DNA of 64,000 nt, taken from assembly GCA_022747635.1 (NCBI GenBank), contig JAKTNV010000006.1, forward strand, positions 68,163,590 through 68,227,589, written 5' to 3'. Below are positions 57,490-64,000 of the stretch, one piece after another. The notes beneath the pieces are model-generated. The model was not told the DNA's origin, did not search any database, and saw nothing but the letters and a program-made list of their open reading frames with translations. The DNA is from Hetaerina americana (lineage: Eukaryota; Arthropoda; Insecta; Odonata; Calopterygidae). Position 1 is the stretch's first letter. Each line of letters opens with the position of its first letter. The translations under genes were made by a program, and so were the position numbers.

Positions 57490-58160
57490 TTTTAGTGGAG
57501 AGGGGCTTTAAATGTATAGGCATTGGTTTTAGGACATGTCAAATAAGAAAATGGCAATCGAGGGGTTCATATCTGCTCAGGAGGGAAGCGATGTCTGCTC
57601 GCATTAATATGAAAGCGGTGCCAGGAAGGAGACCAACCACCGGAATTCCGTGGAGAGGATTACTGGTGAGGGTTGGTGCGGGGTGCGAAACACATTAGGC
57701 GTCGCCCAAAAACGTTCTACGACTTGTGAAGAATCCATAATAGCTTCCTCTTTTGGAATTGAATACGGGGCTAATATTTCCCATTGCCACCTTAAAGGGT
57801 CTCCGCGGGCTGTCAGACGACGAAATCAGCGTCGCATTGAATCTGTTCTGTTTCCTTCCTATAAGCCTCACCCATTCCTCTCCCACACAATCCCTCACCG
57901 CCTCATCATTTCATTCTTCGAGCACTCAAGCCGTATGCCATACCGGCCGGATTCTTCCTCCACCCATCTTTCCCCCATATTCCCTTTCTTTTCCTCCCTC
58001 TCACTCTCTCTCTCGCTCGCGCCTTTGATTTCTATCGAGTCACGGCCACTACAGGCTGCTCCGGAAAAAGGGTGAGGGAGCGAAGGGAGTGTCCCGACAA
58101 TGGCAACGAAATTCCATTGTTGCCGGAGGTTTTGTTGCCGGAAGTCCAGACGGGGCAATC
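57490..58160. other. GC-richer, pyrimidine-rich patch
   Basis: Contains a CT-rich run (57985-58025) and overlapping frames on both strands (57650-58075 plus; 57895-58158 minus) without a domain. Its composition resembles the blocks at 47.6 and 52.2 kb. Confidence 0.3.
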
Positions 58161-59009
58161 AAAGTGTGTGCTAGGCGTCACAAAAAGATTTATTTGCTGT
58201 GGTAAAATGTTCCATGGAACGAAATCGAAGTTTTTTTTATGCCGAGCTTAATTTTTTCTCTCTTGTGGTGGCAATTCCTTTTTTATGGCCACCGTGCCCA
58301 AATAATGTTTCAATGCCACTAATTTTTATTCATCATTCAGGTTATATCCGATGAAGGTGAAAGTGGCGTAGGGATTAAGTTTTTTCAATGGGTATAGTCT
58401 CAACGAGGCTCACAAGGAAATTTCAAATGAATTTTTGAAAGTATTATACGTTTTATGGGATTAAGTTTTGGCGAATATCACAATTAGCAAGGGATGAAGT
58501 GTATGTGGGAGCGAGAACACCAAAAACCATGTGCACAGTCCATTTTTTACATAACAATCAATACAACCTTTCGAAGGGAAATCCAATTAATATGTTTCAT
58601 ACTTAAATTAATCTGAGGTACCAACACAGTTTAATGATTCGATTATAAGCATAAAACTGTTTTGTTAAGGTATGAGTGTACAATGACTTTCACATTAATA
58701 TTTGGCGAGCTTTCAGAGATAATGTAATATTCATGGCGCAGTTCAAATCTTTAACACAAAACATTGATTATAGGATGGCGCAGGGATCATTCTAAGCACT
58801 TGTTAAAATAATTCGTTATCAATCATTTTAAACTAACGAGGATTACAAAAGTTATAGATATCTGTGAATGTGAAAAATAGACGGATTAATCATTTTCATC
58901 AGCAGTAGTTATCCGGTGAGAATACATCTGGACGGACGCAGGGGCAACGCTAAAAATCATTTCCAAGCCATGCCCAACACGATACCAAATACGCTTAGAT
59001 TGGGTGAAC
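58161..59009. other. AT-rich DNA, nothing assigned
   Basis: No gene or repeat recognised. Confidence 0.45.
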
Positions 59010-60050
59010 TAGTTTCTAATGCCCCGTACTTCTTAATTCCCTTAATTCCATTCTAAATGTCTAATATTTTTCTCCCTCTAACTCCGTTTTCAAGCATTCT
59101 ATCACTGGCTTCAATATTTAACTTTCAAAATATCTCCCTGGATTAGACGTTTCTTGCCTTTAAATTTCTCCCAACAATCTTCCCACGATACTTCTTTCAT
59201 TCCATTTTTATCCCATTTTAGTTTTCGATATTCTCTGTTCCCTCGTCTCAAAACCCTTCAATCTACACATTCTATCTTGCCTCAACGACCGAATTTCGGA
59301 TAAACAGGGAACTACGTATCATAAGTTCGATTCAATATTTTCTTTACATTAATGTGTCATCGGCTCATTCTTCGTAAACACTACTTTATCTAACGCGATA
59401 ATTATTTTAATGTACTTTCGATTTTTTAGATTTTCTTCTTAAAGGGTTTCTTGTTAATGGAAACGCTCTCCTCTAATGCATGGCCTCTAGCTTTAATGTT
59501 TAACTTTGCCTTGAAAACCTCATCACCTTCCTCCTCTTATCACTGATTCTCTTCTAAAGCCTATCACACTGGTTCTGTAGCCTAACGGTGACGAATGATA
59601 TCTGCCCCGTGTCTAGCCTAAAGCTTGATCATCCAGAGGTCTAGCGGCCTTGTCCCCACTCTCACCATTTTCATTCCAGAATCCGGCCTTTTCCATGCCT
59701 CTCTTATCATTTCCTCCAAATGCGCGTTGAAAAGCAAGGTAATTACGGAAAACCCTATCTTAATCCCTTTTCTATCACTTCCCATTCTGAATCTTAATCC
59801 GATATCCGCACATGTGTTGTTAGAGACATGTACAGGACTTGGATAAGCTGCCTATCCCTCCAGCCAATACCTATCTTCTGCAATACGTTCATTTATTGTT
59901 CTCAGTGTACCCTGGAAGGCGCCTTTCCAAAATGCATGACGTAAACAAAGGTATTCTGGTTACATTCTATAATCCTTCCCATTGATGACCTCACTACTGC
60001 TATGGTGTCAATCGTACACCCTCCCAATTTTCATTGACTTTGTCAACTTT
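59010..60050 (-). mobile_element. RTE-like LINE family A, old minus-strand copy
   Basis: From 60020 down, the minus strand reads CATAGCAGTAGTGAGGTCAT (AIAVMR codons), then ATTGCAGAAGATAGGTATTG (LQKIGIDW), CTGTACATGTCTCTAACAAC (LYMSQT), ATGATAAGAGAGGCATGG (MIKEAW), and, past a badly eroded palm, TGTGTAGATTGAAGGGTTTT (RRLEAFE) and GTATCGTGGGAAGATTGTTG (EER-GLLG) near 59200-59165. Frames are destroyed and the 3' tail is not identifiable. Confidence 0.8.
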
Positions 60051-60872
60051 TTCTTCTCTGCATTTTCATATAATATTTAGAAAGTACAAATTTTGGTATT
60101 ATTCTATTATTTTTTCGGTATTAATGTTATGAATGCTGAATTTTTCTGGAATAATTTCGGTCATATGAATGAGAAACAGGAAACGATCCATTTTGCTTCT
60201 CCAGGTAGGGAGGCTAGATATGCAGGAGGATGTATTCAAAAAAAAAAACAAAACAGGTATTGAATCCCGGCTCTCCTATATTAAGAATATTCTTAGGTTC
60301 TCAATTTTCTGACTAATCTGCATCTATTCCTTGCTCTCTTTTCGGATGTGAATAACTAAGAGTCATCATATTCCGTATCTGTTGTATATGCTTAAGATGC
60401 GGTTTTCCTCAGCATCTCTTTCCTCCGGACACACATTCTCAAATTTCTCATAGAAAAAGTTTTGTGACGCACAATATGTCCTATCACTCTTACCTTCATA
60501 TTTTTTACCCTTAATCGGATAAAAGATCCCAAAATCTAAATTGAATACCGGTCGATTAGTGAAGTTAAATATACTTCTCCTCATAAATTACTTTAATATT
60601 GGCATGTATATCTTCATTTCCACTTTTCTTATTTAACCTCTGAACAGAACAGATATCTTTTGCAGCAATCATGTGAACATTTCCTCTGCAAGGTTGACAG
60701 ATATTGAATTTTAATTTAGGGATTACTTTACCTTGGAATTCTATGTATGTATTGACAATCAACCGAAAGACCTATTCATATTTTTCATCATTAATTAGGG
60801 TAAATGAATATTACTGGACACGAGTTTGAACTCATTAACTTGGCGTCCAAGTGAAATCCATCTCCCGCGGGT
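60051..60872. other. AT-rich DNA, nothing assigned
   Basis: Only short minus-strand frames (60366-60584, 60565-60762) without a domain. Confidence 0.4.
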
Positions 60873-62215
60873 ATGTAGGTTACATCATGTGAGGACTACA
60901 GGACAATAAGTTTGATATCCCACGCAGCTAAAGTTGTTCTCAGGATCATAAACAAAAGGATAGAGAGTACGGCAAGTGATACTTAGGGGATCAGTTTGAG
61001 TTTAGGAAGGGGAGAGGTACGCGTGATGCCATTGCAGTAATGAGATTATTAATCGAGAGGAATATAGAACACAACCAGGAGGTATTTGCCTGATTCGTAG
61101 ATTTCGAAAAAGCGTTTGATAGAGTGAATTGGGAAAAACTAATGAGTATATTGCAGAAAATAGGAATAGATTGGAGGGAAAGGAGGCTAATCCGCAACCT
61201 GTACATGTCTCAGACTGCTCAGGTGCGAGTGGGGAACGGGGAGTCCGGTTGGGCAATGTTAGGAAGAGGTGTAAGGCAGGGTTGCCCATTAACACCGTTG
61301 CTGTTCAACCTGTATGCAGAGGAAATGATTAAAGAGGCATGAGAAGAACTGGAGGTAGGAATGAAGGTGGGCGGGGAATTCGTAAAATCAGTTAGGTTTG
61401 CTGATGACCAAGCTTTAGTTTGTCAGTCAGCCAAGGGGCTGCAAGCATTGCTGAGTGAATTGGAAATTCAGTGCGACAGGTATGGGATGAGAATCAACAT
61501 TAATAAAACAAAGGTTATGCGATTTTCTAGAAAGAAAAAGGGCAAGCTTAACATTAAAATAGGAGGGCAAAAACTAGAGCAGGTAGAACAGTTTACGTAT
61601 CTCGGTAGTGTTTTGGACCAACACGGTCAAAGTAGTAGGGACGTAAGGAGAAGAATTGCGCTAGGCAAAGAGGCTTTCACGAGGAGGAGGGAGTTGATGA
61701 CAGGGATGTTGAGTAAGGATGTTAAGAAAAGACTCGTAAAAACTTTGATATGGAGCGTAGCTATGTACGGCGCGGAAACGTGGTCATTGAAGCAGAAGGA
61801 TAGACGTAGACTGGAGGCTTTTGAAATGTGGGTCTGGAGAAGAATGGAGAAGGTGAAATGGACGGAGAAGAAAACAAATGAGGAAGTACTTGGCATGGTG
61901 GGCGAAGAGAGGGGTTTGTTGGGAGAAATCATATGGAGGCAGGAAAAGTGGATGAAGGGGGTATTGGCCAGCAGTGGGAAGTTGAAGACTGTAATTGAGG
62001 GGAGAATGTTAGGCAAACGAGGAAAGGGAAGGAACAGGATAGGCATGTTGGACGGGATGAAAGGAGGCAGAAAGTACTCAGAGATGAAGAGGGACATGGT
62101 ATAGAGTAGGATGCTGGATTTTGTGTTTTTTTAGGATTCACAAAATGTTTTATTTAGTAGCTTTGTCCATTAAAATACCTACCTTAACCGGAAGATTACC
62201 TAATAATAATAATGT
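60873..62215 (+). mobile_element. RTE-like LINE family A, young 5'-truncated copy
   Basis: Nearly base-for-base the same as 39749-41080 of the reference copy. It starts inside the RT at TTACATCATGTGAGGACTAC and ends with the tail CCTTAACCGGAAGATTACC (62182-62200) and four TAA repeats. The 5' truncation is typical of incomplete target-primed reverse transcription. TGA codons replace TGT at 61091-61093 and TGG at 61340-61342, and there are small indels near 60970-60985, so it is dead but recent. It retains the FADD form of the RT active site (about 61396). Confidence 0.92.
61361..62104 (+). pseudogene. RT C-terminal frame of the young family A copy
   Basis: 247 residues begin after a TGA at 61340-61342 with MKVGGEFVKSVRFADDQALV, so the catalytic DD is in the open part. 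The frame continues through INKTKVMRF, QFTYLGSVLD, MYGAETWSL, WVWRRMEKVKW and GKGRNRIGMLDGMKGGRKY to its natural stop. Upstream RT motifs (GFRKG-like, VDFEKAFDRVNW, GVRQGCPLTPLLFNLY) are also readable at about 61000-61300 between the nonsense changes. About 40% of a full RT domain is in one frame. Confidence 0.88.
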
Positions 62216-63289
62216 ATTAAGTATTTCCCGTTTGATGGCTTTACGTGATAATCAAATCAAGACTGATGGATGAAACATTTCCTCCTGGATTCCTGCTGTG
62301 CATTTAAGCATGCCAGGTCGTACCTGTTTGAAAATGGGGAATGTAGATATAACAACTAATCACGTATTAAATCCGCGTGATTTACCCAGTAAGTTCGGCG
62401 TGGACATGTCGTTTACAATGGGAACATGGAGAAGTCATGCACGTTAGCTTATTAACTTTATTTTAACCTCACTCGCTCGCATTTTACGCTATTTCAATAA
62501 CTCTGACTGGAATTTTTTTAATCACCTTTTTCTTATATTTCTTGTTTATGTCATGTAAATTTGATCCAAGTTTCATTCTCGCTTGGATTATCAGCGAACT
62601 CGTTAGCTATTCGATTTCTATTTGTATCTGATTTGGATCAGTCAAAATACAGTCCACGGTGACCCAAAGCGCGGCGCCACCTCGGTGATACGCTTATCCA
62701 ATGTTTGCGATTAATTCCATCGAAATGGGAGTAAACTATGTCGTAAAGTGGGAAATAGTGTTGCGATGCCTGCATTTGGGAAAATTTTGCTTTGAGTTTG
62801 GCGAAGTAGAGCAGGGAATTTCCAGTAGGGAAATTTCAATTTAAAACCCATGTCCCATTTGGTTTTCATCTCTTGATTGATCTCACAAGTCAGCTCTATT
62901 GTTAATCCGAGGAAACTCTATTCGCGAGATGAATCATATGACAAAGATACATAAGCTCTGTTGAGTAACTGAGGATACTCTCTCACGGATTAGGCCTTGT
63001 GATACGAGCTCCGTTATTCGTTGCTTCTTTTCTAAACAAATATTGCGAGTTTTTTGATATCTAACAGTTAAGCAGAATTATAGAAGGGCATAGTCTCTAC
63101 ATCAGTACAAAGATAAATTAACTTGCCTCTTCTAACAACAAAACAACCTGTCATCGGACAGTGCAATAAGCCGCTCTTCGATTCCTCATTCTTTCTTCCT
63201 CCATTTATTTCGTCCAACATGCACATACTCTTCCATATTTTAAATAGTAAAAGGAATTTTATAATTTAATTGGCTTGAGTGTGTCCTTG
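62216..63289. other. Intergenic DNA, nothing assigned
   Basis: Mixed composition with a small GC patch near 62650-62720. No gene or repeat recognised. Confidence 0.4.
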
Positions 63290-63785
63290 AACTATATTTA
63301 AGATGTACTTTGATCATTTTGGCCCTAAGCACTTCCTAGATATGTAAACTGGTCCACCTGCTCTAGTTTTGTGCCCTTCTTTTTTAATGTTCAGTTAGAA
63401 TTCCTTTTTCCAGTAAAACCGTAAAACCTTTGTTTTATTTATTTTGATTCACACCCCATATTTATCGCACTTGATTTCCAACTCTTTGAGCGATGCTTGC
63501 AACCCCTTTGCTGACTAACAAACTAAAGCTTGGTCATCAGAAAACCTAACGGATTTAAATATTCTCCGTCAAATTTTATTTCTACCTCCAGTTCTTCCCG
63601 CGCCTCTGTAATCATTTCCTCCACATATACTTTGAACTTCACCAGTGACAATGCATTACCTTACTCCTCTTCCTATTACTGCTCATCCGGACTATTGGGC
63701 CCCCCCTGAACCTGAGCATTCTTAGACATATAATTACGGATTTCGGCTTAGCCTCCTATCAATTTCTATTTCATGCAGTATAAAA
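63290..63785 (-). mobile_element. RTE-like LINE family A, minus-strand RT fragment
   Basis: On the minus strand from about 63780: GGCTAAGCCGAAATCCG (RRLIRN), AATGCTCAGGTTCAGGGG, then ATGATTACAGAGGCGCGG (MI-EAW), GGTAGAAATAAAATTTGACG (VGMKVGGE), TTTTCTGATGACCAAGCTTT (FSDDQAL, a further variant of the active-site motif), AAGTGCGATAAATATGGGGT (CDRYGM) and CAGGTGGACCAGTTTACATA (EQFTY). It is truncated at both ends with frameshifts. Confidence 0.82.
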
Positions 63786-64000
63786 TACTTGGGGGCCACC
63801 ATTGCATCGGACCATATTTTGGAACAACATATACCTGCACTATTTACGGAAACGTTTAAAAAATAAGCTGGTATTCGTCAAACGTATCGTCGGAAGGTGT
63901 AGCGATGAATGAAAACGTGAAGGAAACGTGCTATTTTTCTTTAGTGAGGCTTCATATTGAGTATGAGGCGAGTGTGTGGGATCCATTTAAAAAATATTAA
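63786..64000. other. Window end, nothing assigned
   Basis: No gene or repeat recognised. Confidence 0.35.

Noticed and set aside
60235..60285. SINE with an A-rich tail on the minus strand
   Set aside because: A B-box-like string near an A-run, but the B box is out of register and there is no A box.

Overview
The window looks like a stretch of an AT-rich, repeat-laden animal genome, most likely an arthropod. The basis is several non-LTR retrotransposon families, four tRNA-derived SINE-like families, a DD34D mariner, long (TA)n tracts and almost no continuous host coding sequence. The exact taxon cannot be read from the sequence; an insect such as an odonate is only a guess. No bacterial-style operons, rRNA, CRISPR array or intact tRNA gene is visible.

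The dominant component is one RTE-like LINE family (here 'family A'). It encodes an APE-type endonuclease and a reverse transcriptase and ends in a conserved 3' tail. I count twelve copies or fragments: 1.6-2.5, 6.2-6.5, 10.5-12.0 (-), 22.3-23.7, 23.7-24.7, 24.7-25.9 (-), 37.7-41.1 (nearly full length), 43.2-43.8, 46.3-46.7, 59.0-60.1 (-), 60.9-62.2 and 63.3-63.8 kb (-). The 37.7 and 60.9 kb copies are close relatives and look young; the rest are heavily decayed. Two other RT-bearing LINE families are present as minus-strand relics (9.2-10.1 kb; 15.2-16.3 kb). A GC-rich LINE ORF1 with a CCHC zinc knuckle lies at 29.9-31.5 kb (-).

Class II DNA is represented by a full-length, TIR-bounded mariner (41092-42410) inserted in the 3' tail of the 37.7 kb LINE, and by a 92-bp mariner-type MITE (13950-14041). 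tRNA-derived SINE-like units occur at 0.24, 0.38, 14.7, 22.6, 27.5, 29.2, 32.0-32.9 and 50.2 kb. One of these families (an Ala-tRNA-like head with a GT/TA tail) makes a remarkable palindromic cluster at 32.3-32.9 kb.

The most unusual signal is a set of four palindromic or fold-back units (5.3, 13.2, 28.6-29.0 and 36.0 kb). Each carries a motif laid out like a hammerhead ribozyme core (CUGANGA or a one-base variant, short helix II, GAAAC/U), in some cases in both arms. They resemble the ribozyme-bearing termini known from Penelope-like elements and animal retrozymes, but helices I and III are not convincingly complete, so activity is unproven.

Host content: one good internal-exon candidate (12611-12757, phase 0-0, with strong splice signals), one minus-strand ORF with a broken CCHC-like motif (16919-17206), and several GC-richer or polypyrimidine patches (20.85-21.2, 26.1-26.5, 47.6-48.9, 52.2-53.6, 57.5-58.2 kb) that may be regulatory or first-exon sequence. 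The remaining long stretches are AT-rich and show nothing I can assign.
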